A DNA stretch of 64,000 bases from Rhodobiaceae bacterium. Its GTDB lineage: Bacteria; Pseudomonadota; Alphaproteobacteria; Rhizobiales; Tepidamorphaceae. The first letter of the stretch is position 1. Every line of letters begins with the position of its first letter. The stretch lies in contig JACKJR010000001.1 in the NCBI GenBank assembly GCA_020637855.1, forward strand, positions 62,001 through 126,000, read 5' to 3'. Made by a program: the position numbers and the translations under genes. The notes under the pieces are model-generated. The model was given only the letters and a program-made list of their open reading frames with translations, made no database searches and had not been told where the DNA came from. This document shows positions 16,981 to 27,739 of this stretch, in pieces.

Positions 16981-17946
16981 CTATGAGTCCGAGCCCTGCT
17001 GCGGGAGCGGCTTGAGTGTCGCTTCCAGATGGGCGCGAAGATGCTCGTGCTGGGGTGGAAGTTTCAAGCCCTGTCCGAGTGTTTCCTCAGGTTCATCCAT
17101 GGTGAAGCCGGGATTGTTGGTTGCGATCTCGAACAGCACACCGCCCGGTTCGCGAAAATAGATCGAGTGGAAGTAATTGCGGTCGATGAATGGCGTCACC
17201 GGAATGCCCATGCCCTTGATGATCTCACGCGCCAACACGTGCGCCTCATCGTCGGGCACGGCAAAGGCGACATGGTGGACGCTGCCCGCGCCGCCACCCG
17301 CCGGGGGCGCACCGGGGGACATGATCAGATCGACGGTTCCGGCATGGCTGCCGCCTGTGGAAATGTAGCGGATCGCCTGGCCTTCGCTGCCGGCCTCGCG
17401 GTAACCGAGCGCCTGCGTCAGCACATCGCGCGTACGCGCGCCGTCATGCAGCCGCAACGTGACGCCCTCGAAGCCACGGATGGCGTGGTCGGCGTGGATG
17501 GCGTCCGTCGCCCAAGGCTCGCGCGTGTCTCCATCGCGTTCGATCAGTGCGATCACGGTGCCGTCCGGATCAGCTGTGATGAGGCTCTTGTCGCCGAAAC
17601 GGTTTTCGCCTTCGCGCACCGGCGCACCGTTTTTCTCAAGCCATCCCGCCCAGAAGGCGAGGCTGCTTGTTGGCACGGAAAACCGCGTTGCCGCCGTCTC
17701 GCCTATGCCGCGCCGCCCGCGCGGAACGCCGGGAAACGGGAAGAAGGTCATCGCCGTGCCCGGCGCGCCCAGCCGCGTCCCGTAATAGAGATGGTAGGTA
17801 CCGGGATCGTCGAAATTGACGGTCTTCTTGACGAAGCGCTGGCCCAGCACATGCGTCCAGAAGCGGAAATTGTCCGCCGCATCAGACGCGATGGCCGTAA
17901 CGTGATGCAGTCCGTCTACGGGGCTGGTGGGCGAAGTATTGTTCAT
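16981..17946 (-). CDS. VOC-family ring-cleaving dioxygenase, MhqO-like
   Basis: A 321-residue protein with two vicinal-oxygen-chelate repeats. Candidate metal ligands are the His14/His15 pair in GLHHVTAIA, the His224/His225 pair in SVHHVAFAVPD and Glu273 in GGVLFEIATN. Family members open hydroquinone or catechol rings with Fe(II). Its stop directly abuts the start of the MhqD-like hydrolase, which would act on the ring-opened product or on a conjugate. The substrate is unknown, and no MarR regulator of the MhqR kind lies next to the pair. Confidence 0.88.
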   Translation of the reverse strand: MNNTSPTSPVDGLHHVTAIASDAADNFRFWTHVLGQRFVKKTVNFDDPGTYHLYYGTRLGAPGTAMTFFPFPGVPRGRRGIGETAATRFSVPTSSLAFWAGWLEKNGAPVREGENRFGDKSLITADPDGTVIALIERDGDTREPWATDAIHADHAIRGFEGVTLRLHDGARTRDVLTQALGYREAGSEGQAIRYISTGGSHAGTVDLIMSPGAPPAGGGAGSVHHVAFAVPDDEAHVLAREIIKGMGIPVTPFIDRNYFHSIYFREPGGVLFEIATNNPGFTMDEPEETLGQGLKLPPQHEHLRAHLEATLKPLPQQGSDS

Positions 17947-18059
17947 GACAGGCTCTTTCTATTGCTCGTGGACCACATATGAGCCTCGGCGGGCCTGTTT
18001 ATAACCATCTCGAACCGGACCGGACTGTTGCGATGGTGCGAACAGCTAGGGCCCTAACC

Positions 18060-18893
18060 CTAGTACCCCGGCAGAACGATGACCGATGGTGTGTCCGGCA
18101 GGCTTGCAAGCGAGACCGTCAGCGTTGGCGTGTCGCTGAACTCCACCCGGAAGCCGGCCTTCATCCCCTCGACGAACCGCTGAAGCGTGGTGGGCCCGAA
18201 GGCGTGCATCGGAATGACGATGCTGGCGCGAAGGTCCTGCAACACCTCGATCATCGCACCCTGCGCCATGGTGTAGCCGCCATCAACAGGAACGAACACA
18301 ACGTCGAGCCGTCCGATCTTCGCCCTGTGTTCGGGTGTCAGTTCATGATGCAGGTGCCCCAGATGGCCGATACACAGTCCCGCCACCTCGAAAATGAAGA
18401 TCGAATTTCCGTCGGGCCGGCCTCCGACCTCGAAACTGCCGCGAATGTCGGTCGTCACGTTGCGGATATAGACATCGCCCAGCTTGAGACGGTGGCGGGC
18501 GGGCTCGCCGTCTTCGCCCCAGCCTCTCAGCACATGGGTGATGGCAGGATCGGGAAAGCTGGTGTTGTGGCTGGAGTGAGCGATGTTCATTGTTACCACG
18601 TCGGGTGCGCGGCCCTGGCCGTAATTGCCGGCATAGTCGGTTGCAATGACGATGCCGCCGCCGGTTTCCATCCGAAATGTCGAGTGGCCGATATAGGTGA
18701 TGGAGACTTCTCCGCTCTGCATGGCAACAGGCGTGAGCGAGGCGTATTGCACGCCGCCGATGCCGCGCGCGATCGCCAGACACTGGCTGACCGGTTCTTC
18801 CTCGGGGGAAAGCTGCTGGGCTGTGGCGGGCGATCGCCCGAGGCAGAACAGGGTCATTGCCAAGGCGACAACACCGGAAACCAGGCGCAACAT
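18060..18893 (-). CDS. Exported MBL-fold protein (UlaG/YtnP-like)
   Basis: A 277-residue protein with a Sec signal peptide (VSGVVALAMTLFCLGRSPAT) and a beta-lactamase-like fold of the UlaG type: ITYIGHSTFRMETGGG, AHSSHNTSF, GHLGHLHHELTP and HAFGPTTLQRF. The canonical HxHxDH is replaced by HSSHNT, so metal binding is through a variant set and the active site may be altered. The substrate is unknown. It starts about 115 bases upstream of the MhqO-like gene on the same strand but separated from it, so a shared transcript is possible. Confidence 0.8.
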   Translation of the reverse strand: MLRLVSGVVALAMTLFCLGRSPATAQQLSPEEEPVSQCLAIARGIGGVQYASLTPVAMQSGEVSITYIGHSTFRMETGGGIVIATDYAGNYGQGRAPDVVTMNIAHSSHNTSFPDPAITHVLRGWGEDGEPARHRLKLGDVYIRNVTTDIRGSFEVGGRPDGNSIFIFEVAGLCIGHLGHLHHELTPEHRAKIGRLDVVFVPVDGGYTMAQGAMIEVLQDLRASIVIPMHAFGPTTLQRFVEGMKAGFRVEFSDTPTLTVSLASLPDTPSVIVLPGY

Positions 18894-18984
18894 GTCCGCT
18901 CCTCCCGTCCTGAACCAGGCTCGGAACTAGGATAGAGCGGGACGGGCAGGGCGCAAGATTGCTTGTATGCTATCTGATCAAGCA

Positions 18985-19010
18985 AAAGGGCGGTCCTGGA
19001 ACCGCCCTTT
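18985..19010 (-). terminator. Terminator of the small lipoprotein gene
   Basis: A 10-bp perfect stem AAAGGGCGGT/ACCGCCCTTT (18985-18994 with 19001-19010), six-base loop, then TTTT on the minus strand. Its stem is very like those behind groEL (19472 and 19624). Confidence 0.8.
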
Positions 19011-19038
19011 CAAATCGCTGTCATTGGATGCGGTGAGA

Positions 19039-19344
19039 CTATTTCGCCTCGACGTCTGCCTCCAGCGTCTTGCCGCGGGGAGCAGCGTCGTCCACCACGG
19101 TCTTGGTTTCATCTTCGCGATATGTAACCACAACTGCAGGAGCACTACCGTTGTCGTCATTCTGGTTTTCGATGATCAGGATAGCGCCACCAACAATGGC
19201 GGCCGCGCCGGCTGCACAAATAAGTTCGTTCTGAAGGTTTTTGGTGCAGTGGTCATAGACCGGCTGAAAGAACGCACAGGCCGAAAGGCCTGTTGAAAGC
19301 AGCAAAACCGCAGCGATCTTCGCCGCGCGTGAAGGAACACTCAT
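19039..19344 (-). CDS. Small lipoprotein of unknown function
   Basis: A 101-residue protein with a signal peptide ending in a perfect lipobox LSAC (Cys23). A second hydrophobic, Gly/Ala-rich stretch (ICAAGAAAIVGGAILII, about 42-58) may cross or insert into a membrane. The rest is acidic and polar. I recognise no family. It has its own terminator and is transcribed away from groEL's end in the same direction. Confidence 0.75.
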   Translation of the reverse strand: MSVPSRAAKIAAVLLLSTGLSACAFFQPVYDHCTKNLQNELICAAGAAAIVGGAILIIENQNDDNGSAPAVVVTYREDETKTVVDDAAPRGKTLEADVEAK

Positions 19345-19471
19345 TTAACACCCCCGATCACGCCTATCTGTTATTGGCGCAGAGCCTACGGGGATTGATA
19401 CCGTAACGTAAGTACATTTCTGCAACACTTGCGGATTTATGAAACCGAAGAACTTGGCTCGAGCCAAAAGA

Positions 19472-19497
19472 AAAGGGCGGCCCAAAGACCGCCCTTT
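19472..19497 (-). terminator. Second terminator downstream of groEL, after the GroEL-tail relic
   Basis: A 9-bp stem AAAGGGCGG/CCGCCCTTT (19472-19480 with 19489-19497) followed on the minus strand by TTTTCTTTTG. The same T tract and flanking AATTG occur at the terminator at 19624-19647, so the two look like copies. Confidence 0.75.
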
Positions 19498-19535
19498 CCA
19501 ATTCTTTTTGGAAAATCCAAACAGCCGATAGCTGC

Positions 19536-19583
19536 TTAGAAGTCCATACCGCCTGCCGGACCGGCCTGTGCCGGTCCGCCCAT
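19536..19583 (-). pseudogene. Relic of a second groEL 3' end
   Basis: On the minus strand these 16 codons read MGGPAQAGPAGGMDF then TAA, which is a GroEL-type Gly/Met-rich C-terminal tail ending in GGMDF like the intact gene 90 bases upstream (GGMGGMDF). A terminator of the same design as groEL's follows. The tail sequence differs from the intact gene, so it more likely derives from a diverged second groEL copy lost by deletion or recombination than from a fresh duplication. The rest of the 329-base gap between the lipoprotein and groEL holds only the two terminators. Confidence 0.65.
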
Positions 19584-19623
19584 TGTTTGATGATGGGTGG
19601 CTTTATGGACTTCCTGGCAAAAG

Positions 19624-19647
19624 AAAAGGCGGCCGAAGCCGCCTTTT
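19624..19647 (-). terminator. groEL terminator
   Basis: A perfect 10-bp stem AAAAGGCGGC/GCCGCCTTTT (19624-19633 with 19638-19647) with a CGAA loop (TTCG on the transcribed strand), followed by CTTTTGCC on the minus strand, 27 bases after the groEL stop. Confidence 0.88.
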
Positions 19648-19673
19648 CAATTCGCTCTGGCTTAATGGACTTA

Positions 19674-21308
<1,635 letters not shown>

Positions 21309-21452
21309 TTCAATGGTCTCCGTACGTTTGTCTGGCAGTCACGGTTGAATGCAAAATCCCGATGCGGGGCCTTGCGCAAACCGGTTGCCGGGTACTGAAA
21401 ATGTCGTTCAAAGGGTGTGGCTCGCGGCGTGAACCGCTTGCCGGGTCGGTCC

Positions 21453-21770
21453 TCAGGCGGCCTTCTTCTTGCCGGCCTTCTTGGTCTCGACGACGCCCAT
21501 GATGTCGGACTCTTTCATGATCAGATATTCATCGCCATCGAGCTTCACCTCGGTGCCCGACCACTTGCCGAACAGCACGATGTCGCCGGCCTGCACATCA
21601 AGAGCGATGCGTGCGCCGTTCTCGTCGCGTTCGCCGGGGCCGACTGCGACGACTTCGCCCTGCTGGGGCTTTTCCTTCGCCGTGTCGGGGATGATGATGC
21701 CGCCGGCGGTCTTGGTGTCTTCGTCAATACGCTTGACCACCACGCGGTCATGCAGAGGACGGAAGTGCAT
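21453..21770 (-). CDS. groS: Co-chaperonin GroES
   Basis: The 10-kDa lid of the GroEL chamber. The 105-residue product has the standard fold with FRPLHDRVVVKRIDE at the start, the mobile loop TAGGIIIPDTAKEKP and LIMKESDIMGVVE near the end. It is a few residues longer than usual (about 95-98) owing to a basic tail, TKKAGKKKAA. Upstream are a CIRCE operator and a promoter-like TTGACA element, so expression is expected to be HrcA-repressed and heat-induced. Confidence 0.98.
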   Translation of the reverse strand: MHFRPLHDRVVVKRIDEDTKTAGGIIIPDTAKEKPQQGEVVAVGPGERDENGARIALDVQAGDIVLFGKWSGTEVKLDGDEYLIMKESDIMGVVETKKAGKKKAA

Positions 21771-21824
21771 GGGAGATCTCTCCTGTAAGAAAGCTGATAC
21801 CGGAAAAGCTGGTTTGAAGCCTTG

Positions 21825-21851
21825 TTAGCACTCAGCGTCAGAGAGTGCTAA
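21825..21851. promoter_or_regulatory. CIRCE operator of groESL (HrcA site)
   Basis: TTAGCACTC, nine bases, GAGTGCTAA: a perfect match to the CIRCE consensus, 54 bases before the groES start and close to the expected transcription start. Confidence 0.96.
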
Positions 21852-21863
21852 CCGCTGGCGGGC

Positions 21864-21892
21864 GATGTAATTTTGCGTGAGGCCAGTGTCAA
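21864..21892 (-). promoter_or_regulatory. groESL promoter
   Basis: On the minus strand TTGACA (21887-21892) is followed after 17 bases by TACATC (21864-21869), just upstream of CIRCE. The -35 is a perfect match; the -10 is weak. The CTTGACA could also serve an RpoH-type holoenzyme. Confidence 0.6.
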
Positions 21893-21961
21893 GGGGACGG
21901 CGATGAGAAAAAATCGCGCCGGTTAATTTCAGCGGCGGAAAAACCGTGGCAGGGCGCAGGT

Positions 21962-23407
<1,446 letters not shown>

Positions 23408-23557
23408 CCGCGGACAATCTCCCGGTGGAGGCCCCCGTGTTGGAGCCGTTTGATCAGCTTTGAAAAAGAATGACCAAACAGGGTAAAGAAAGGGTTGTTT
23501 ACCGCGTCGATTATCGATGTTTGCCGATCTTCACTGTCCCGGAGAGGGAATTGCATG

Positions 23558-23572
23558 TTAAGTATTGCTTAA
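23558..23572. promoter_or_regulatory. CtrA-type box upstream of the EAL gene
   Basis: TTAA, seven bases, TTAA: an exact match to the full CtrA recognition pattern, in the divergent region 104 bases before the EAL gene and 151 bases before the sigma54 activator. It suggests cell-cycle control of one or both, by inference. Confidence 0.5.
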
Positions 23573-23675
23573 CTGCTTTGCGCCGGGTGCAGGTCGTACG
23601 GTTTTTGCGCTAGATTAGCGTGTGTCGATTCGCGTCGCCCGGACGCAGTGGATGCTAGGAGAACGGTAGTCCCCG

Positions 23676-24983
23676 ATGTCGCGGTTCACGCCTTGGCTCG
23701 TTGCCATATCGATGGTGATCATCGCGGCCTCGCTGTCGGCGGTGCTTTATACGTCCGCCGGTATGCCGCTCACCGAAGCGGCGTGGATCGGTATCGGCGT
23801 TTTCCTGCTGATGATCGTGGTTCAGCTTTTCGCGACCCGGGGCAAGGAATCCACCGGTCTCGTTAGCCGGCTCGACGACATTGGCGGTGCGTCGGGAAAA
23901 CTTGCCCGCGAGATCGAAAGCCTGAACCTGCGCATTGCTGACCTTGAGGTTGCGCTGGCGCATCGGCTTGAGGATTCGCTTCAGGAGCGTTTAGGTCCCG
24001 TGCTCGGTGAACTGGGACGCATCGAGGAGCGTCTTGGCGAGATCGCCCGCAACGGCCTGCCGCAGGCAGCCACGCAGGATGCGGGGGAAGGGGCCGAAGA
24101 CAAGGGCAAGCCGCCTGCCGCTTCGAGGCGCGCCAATGGCAAGGATGCACCTGCGGCAAGAACGGCTCCGCGCCGGTCCGAAGCCTTTGTGGGCATCGAC
24201 GACGCAACCATGAAGCAGCTCGTCCGCGATGCGGTCGAGGCCGGGCGTGTCGAAATTCATTTGCAGCCGATCGTCAGTCTGCCGCAGCGCAAGGTGCGCT
24301 ACTACGAGGCGCTGGCGCGGTTGCGTACCGATGCCGGCGATCTGATGCAGCCGGACGACTTCCTGCCCTTTGCGCGCATGCAGGACCTGATGCCGGCCAT
24401 CGATTTCACGGTGCTTGTGCGCGCCGTGCAGGTGGTGCGCCGCCTCACGGCCAAGAATCGGGAAGTCGGTGTGTTCCTCAACGTGTCGCTGTCTACGCTT
24501 CAGGACGAGCGCTTCGCCAACCGGTATGTCGAGTTTGCCGAACACAACAAGGCACTGGCCAGCGCGATCATCTTCGAGTTCAGCCAGCGCGAATACGCAA
24601 CCGTAGGCCCGCTTGAGCAGGTGGGCTTCGACCAGCTCGCCGAACTCGGCTTCCGCTTCTCCGTCGATGCGGTCGAGCGCCTGTCGCTCGACGGGCGCAC
24701 GATGTCGGAGCGGCGGGTGCGCTTCGTCAAGGTCGACGCGGAGCTTCTGCTGCAGGCCAACGGCGGTATGGCGTCCGACATACACCCTGCCGACCTGAGC
24801 GATCTCCTTGCCCGTTACGGCATCGATCTCATTGCAACGCGCATCGAGCGTGAAAGCGAAGTTGTCGACCTGATCGACTACGATGTCCGCTTTGCGCAAG
24901 GGAATCTGTTCTCGCCGCCGCGTCCCGTGAAGGCCGATATCCTTCAGGACGGACCGGCCGCCTCGCTCGAAGCTGCCCAGTAG
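23676..24983 (+). CDS. Membrane-anchored degenerate EAL-domain protein
   Basis: A 435-residue protein with two N-terminal membrane segments (about 8-30 and 36-53), a coiled coil (about 62-115), a Pro/Ala/Arg linker and a C-terminal EAL domain (about 180-425). Some cyclic-di-GMP phosphodiesterase residues remain: Glu211 in YEALARL, Asn in LNVSLS, Glu in FEFSQ and Lys in VKVDAELL. The metal-binding DDFG motif is replaced by the stretch at 328-334 (FSVDAVE), with Ala332 in place of the second Asp, so hydrolysis is doubtful and a c-di-GMP receptor role is more likely. A CtrA-type box lies upstream. Confidence 0.85.
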   Translation: MSRFTPWLVAISMVIIAASLSAVLYTSAGMPLTEAAWIGIGVFLLMIVVQLFATRGKESTGLVSRLDDIGGASGKLAREIESLNLRIADLEVALAHRLEDSLQERLGPVLGELGRIEERLGEIARNGLPQAATQDAGEGAEDKGKPPAASRRANGKDAPAARTAPRRSEAFVGIDDATMKQLVRDAVEAGRVEIHLQPIVSLPQRKVRYYEALARLRTDAGDLMQPDDFLPFARMQDLMPAIDFTVLVRAVQVVRRLTAKNREVGVFLNVSLSTLQDERFANRYVEFAEHNKALASAIIFEFSQREYATVGPLEQVGFDQLAELGFRFSVDAVERLSLDGRTMSERRVRFVKVDAELLLQANGGMASDIHPADLSDLLARYGIDLIATRIERESEVVDLIDYDVRFAQGNLFSPPRPVKADILQDGPAASLEAAQ

Positions 24984-25010
24984 TTATCCGCGCCAGGGTC
25001 GGAAATCCCC

Positions 25011-25865
25011 ATGAAAAGCCTTGATGGCCTCGGCACGATTGTTGCCGGTTACGATCTGCTGATCTGCGATGTCTGGGGCGTCGTCCACAACGGCTTGCGT
25101 TCCTGGCCTCTTGCCTGCGAAGCGCTTCAGCAATTCCGCTCCGGCGGAGGGACCGTGGTCCTTCTCACCAACGCGCCGCGGCCAAGCTCGGCCGTTGTCG
25201 GCATGCTCGAACGGCTCGCCGTACCCCCCGATACGCGCGATGCGATCCTCACCTCGGGCGATCTCGCGCGCGATGCGCTGATCGATTGTGGTGCACGGGC
25301 GGTGTTTCATCTCGGCCCCGAACGCGACCTTGGCATTCTGGACGGTCTGGACATCCGCCTTGCTCCCCCGGAAGACGCCGACATCGTTCTCAACACCGGT
25401 CTTTATGACGACGAGACCGAGACGCCGGATGACTATGGCGAGCTGATCGGGCGCATGCGCGCTCAAGGGCTTCACATGATTTGCGCCAATCCCGATCTTG
25501 TCGTGGAACGCGGCGACCACCTGATCTATTGCGCCGGCGCAATCGCGCAACGCTATGAGGAGGCGGGCGGCGAAGTAATCTGGGCCGGCAAGCCGCGTCC
25601 GCCGGTCTACGATCGCGTCTTCGCGATGGCCCATGAAATACGCAAGGCGGCAGTCCCTCCGGCACGCGCCCTGGCGATTGGCGATGCGATGCGCACCGAT
25701 ATTGCCGGCGGCGTTGCAGCGGGCGCCGATACGCTGTTCATCGCCAGCGGCATACATTCCGGCGATGTGCTGAAAGATGGCGTGCCTGACCTGAGCGCAG
25801 TCGCGCACCTCGCGGATGCCGCGGGCGCGCGCCCTGATTTCGTGATGGATGTGCTGCGCTGGTAA
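25011..25865 (+). CDS. HAD-superfamily class IIA-like hydrolase (TIGR01459 type)
   Basis: A 284-residue phosphatase-like protein. Motif I is ICDVWGVVHNG with nucleophile Asp20; the usual second Asp of DxD is Trp22, as I recall for this alphaproteobacterial subgroup, so metal handling may differ. Motif II is LLTNAPRPS and motif III ends in AIGDAMRTDIAGGVAAGADT near 225. The class IIA cap lies between. The natural substrate is unknown. It starts 27 bases after the EAL gene and may share its transcript. The half repeat at 25875 follows at once. Confidence 0.86.
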   Translation: MKSLDGLGTIVAGYDLLICDVWGVVHNGLRSWPLACEALQQFRSGGGTVVLLTNAPRPSSAVVGMLERLAVPPDTRDAILTSGDLARDALIDCGARAVFHLGPERDLGILDGLDIRLAPPEDADIVLNTGLYDDETETPDDYGELIGRMRAQGLHMICANPDLVVERGDHLIYCAGAIAQRYEEAGGEVIWAGKPRPPVYDRVFAMAHEIRKAAVPPARALAIGDAMRTDIAGGVAAGADTLFIASGIHSGDVLKDGVPDLSAVAHLADAAGARPDFVMDVLRW

Positions 25866-25874
25866 AACCCCAGC

Positions 25875-25907
25875 TCATGGTCCCCGGACTTGATCCGGGA
25901 GCCAGAT
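25875..25907. repeat. Half copy of the GACTTGATCCGG/GGGCTTGACCCGG repeat
   Basis: TCATGGTCCCCGGACTTGAT followed by CCGGGAGCCAG matches one arm of the 15446-15531 element with substitutions. No second arm follows, so this is a solo arm or a decayed copy. Confidence 0.6.
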
Positions 25908-25963
25908 ATCAACGGCAGCAGACCCGAACGTTCATGGGCATATGCCATGCCGCGGAAACGAAA

Positions 25964-25996
25964 TTGCCGGGTCCGGCACACTGTGCCGCCCGGCAA
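25964..25996. terminator. Strong hairpin between HAD gene and cheZ-like gene
   Basis: TTGCCGGG plus CGGCACA pair with TGTGCCG plus CCCGGCAA around a 1-base centre, with a 2-base bulge. It lies between convergent genes, 38 bases after the cheZ-like stop. On the minus strand TTTCGTTT follows, so it may end the cheY-cheZ transcript, though the T tract is poor. Confidence 0.5.
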
Positions 25997-26034
25997 TGCA
26001 ATAATGGAATTAGAAACGGAAAGCGGCCTCGACC

Positions 26035-26622
26035 CTAGAACAGGTCGTTGAGCAGATCGTCGATGTCGTTCTGTTTCAAACCGTCGCCGTCCTTCAGCGC
26101 GGGACCCTCCAGCGGAGGATTGTCGTCATCTGCTTTCGCGGCAGCCGCACCCTGCTCGTCACTGATGGCTGCGGCCAGCTTGACGATGCCAGATGCGTTC
26201 AACCGGTCCTCGATCACTTTCAGGGTCTTGATGACCTTGCCGATACGCTGGCCGGTTATATCCTGGAACGTGCAGGCTTCGAAAATCGCCGTCGCCTTGC
26301 CCTCGACCATGTCGGCAAATGCACCCTCGGCATCGCCGCACGCATCGAGCAGTCCTTCGGCGGCCTGCATGATGTCGTGGGTGGCAGCTTCCGTCGCCGC
26401 GACAACCGCTTCCAGTTCCTCGCCGGCTGCAGGGATGCGCCGTGAGGTGATCTCCTGCGGCGCCAGCGCCTTCAGGTCGGAATGCAGCGCGGCAATATCC
26501 TGCGCGATTTGTGCAAGAACCATGCGGGCGGCATCGTCGCATGCCCGCATTGCATCCTCCAGCCGGCGTCCGATGTCGCCATCGAACGCCCCGGAGTGTT
26601 CTTTCTTCTGGGGAAGGCCCAT
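26035..26622 (-). CDS. CheZ-like CheY-P phosphatase (second copy)
   Basis: A 195-residue helical protein with the CheZ active segment FEACTFQDITGQRIGKVIKT; Asp121 and Gln125 fit the catalytic pair of CheZ. The tail KQNDIDDLLNDLF resembles the CheY-binding C-terminal helix. It starts 15 bases after the cheY stop, so the two are almost surely co-expressed, and its target is probably that CheY. It is clearly paralogous to the protein at 9703 but shorter and with a different N-terminal half. Confidence 0.87.
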   Translation of the reverse strand: MGLPQKKEHSGAFDGDIGRRLEDAMRACDDAARMVLAQIAQDIAALHSDLKALAPQEITSRRIPAAGEELEAVVAATEAATHDIMQAAEGLLDACGDAEGAFADMVEGKATAIFEACTFQDITGQRIGKVIKTLKVIEDRLNASGIVKLAAAISDEQGAAAAKADDDNPPLEGPALKDGDGLKQNDIDDLLNDLF

Positions 26623-26637
26623 CTGCTCAGCGTCCGG

Positions 26638-27021
26638 TTATTCGCCGAACACAGCGTCGATCTTGGCCTTCAGCGTTGCCGCGTTGAACGGCTTCACGAT
26701 GTAATTGTTCACGCCGGCCTTCTTGGCGGCGATCACGTTCTCGGTCTTCGATTCCGCGGTCACCATGATGAACGGCGTGCGGTTCAGATGTTCGTCGCCG
26801 CGCACGTTCTTCAGCAGCTCGTAACCGGTCATCGGTTCCATGTTCCAGTCGGAGATGACTAGGCCGTACTTGCGGCCTTGCATCTTCTGCAGCGCTTCCG
26901 TGCCGTCAGCTGCTTCATCGACATCGTTGAAACCGAGCTGCTTGAGCAGGTTACGGATAATTCGGATCATCGTCTTGTAATCATCGACGACGAGGATCGG
27001 CATGGTCAGGTCAACAGCCAT
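26638..27021 (-). CDS. cheY: CheY-type single-domain response regulator
   Basis: A 127-residue lone receiver domain. Acidic pair Asp13/Asp14, phospho-acceptor Asp58 in ISDWNMEPMTG, Thr88 in MVTAES and Lys110 in YIVKPF are all present, and the sequence is very close to flagellar CheY. It would bind the motor switch when phosphorylated by CheA. ATG 27021 is chosen because GGAGC stands ahead of it; a longer frame to 27096 adds 25 unsupported residues. It pairs with the CheZ-like gene downstream. No cheA lies in this window. Confidence 0.93.
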   Translation of the reverse strand: MAVDLTMPILVVDDYKTMIRIIRNLLKQLGFNDVDEAADGTEALQKMQGRKYGLVISDWNMEPMTGYELLKNVRGDEHLNRTPFIMVTAESKTENVIAAKKAGVNNYIVKPFNAATLKAKIDAVFGE

Positions 27022-27241
27022 TTCTTGCTCCGTTGATGTGGCCCCCCGCCAGCCCCCAAGGCACACTCCGGGCAGAGCCGTACACACTCGTGACATTCGT
27101 CAGTCTGTTGTCATAAAACCAGAGCACCGAAAAAACAGTTAATTCGCCAAAATTCGCCGCGCGACGTAGACAAAAAGCCCAATGGCGGGGGGCACTTGCT
27201 GCGAATAGCGTAAACGGGAAGTTTCAAACCTGGAGATTTGA

Positions 27242-27688
27242 ATGACTGCGCGCCCCGCCGGCCTTGGCTACTATTTCGAGGACCTGGAGGTCGGAATGTC
27301 GGCCGACCTGCTGAAGACCGTGATGTCCAACGATGTCATCGGTTTTGCGCAATTGTCCGGCGACACGAACCCGGTTCACCTGTCGGATCATTTTGCCGCG
27401 CGTACGCCATTTCGCGGCCGCATCGCCCATGGCCTTTATACCGCGAGCCTGATTTCCGCGCTTCTGGGCACCAAGCTTCCAGGCCCCGGCGCCATCTACC
27501 TCGAGCAGAGCCTGCATTTCCGCGCACCGGTGCGCATCGGCGATGTCATCCGCGCCTATGTCGAGGTAAAGGACCTCGACGCGGAGAAAAAACGCGTCCA
27601 GTTGTCTTGCGAATGCGTCGTTGATGCCAAGACGGTACTTGACGGCGAGGCGACGGTGCTGGTTCCTAGCCGCGATCGCTCTGCCTGA
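27242..27688 (+). CDS. MaoC-like hydratase
   Basis: A 148-residue single hot-dog-fold protein of the MaoC group, which hydrates 2-enoyl-CoA esters. The motif SGDTNPVHLSDHFA (about 39-52) carries the Asp and His of the active site, followed by GRIAHGLYTASLIS. It ends before ribF without overlap. The acyl chain it prefers cannot be told; a role in fatty acid or polyhydroxyalkanoate metabolism is possible. GGAGATTTGA stands just before the ATG. Confidence 0.9.
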   Translation: MTARPAGLGYYFEDLEVGMSADLLKTVMSNDVIGFAQLSGDTNPVHLSDHFAARTPFRGRIAHGLYTASLISALLGTKLPGPGAIYLEQSLHFRAPVRIGDVIRAYVEVKDLDAEKKRVQLSCECVVDAKTVLDGEATVLVPSRDRSA

Positions 27689-27739
27689 ACGTTCAGGCTG
27701 TCTTCAAACGCTGAAAACCTTGCCGGAAATATAGCGACT

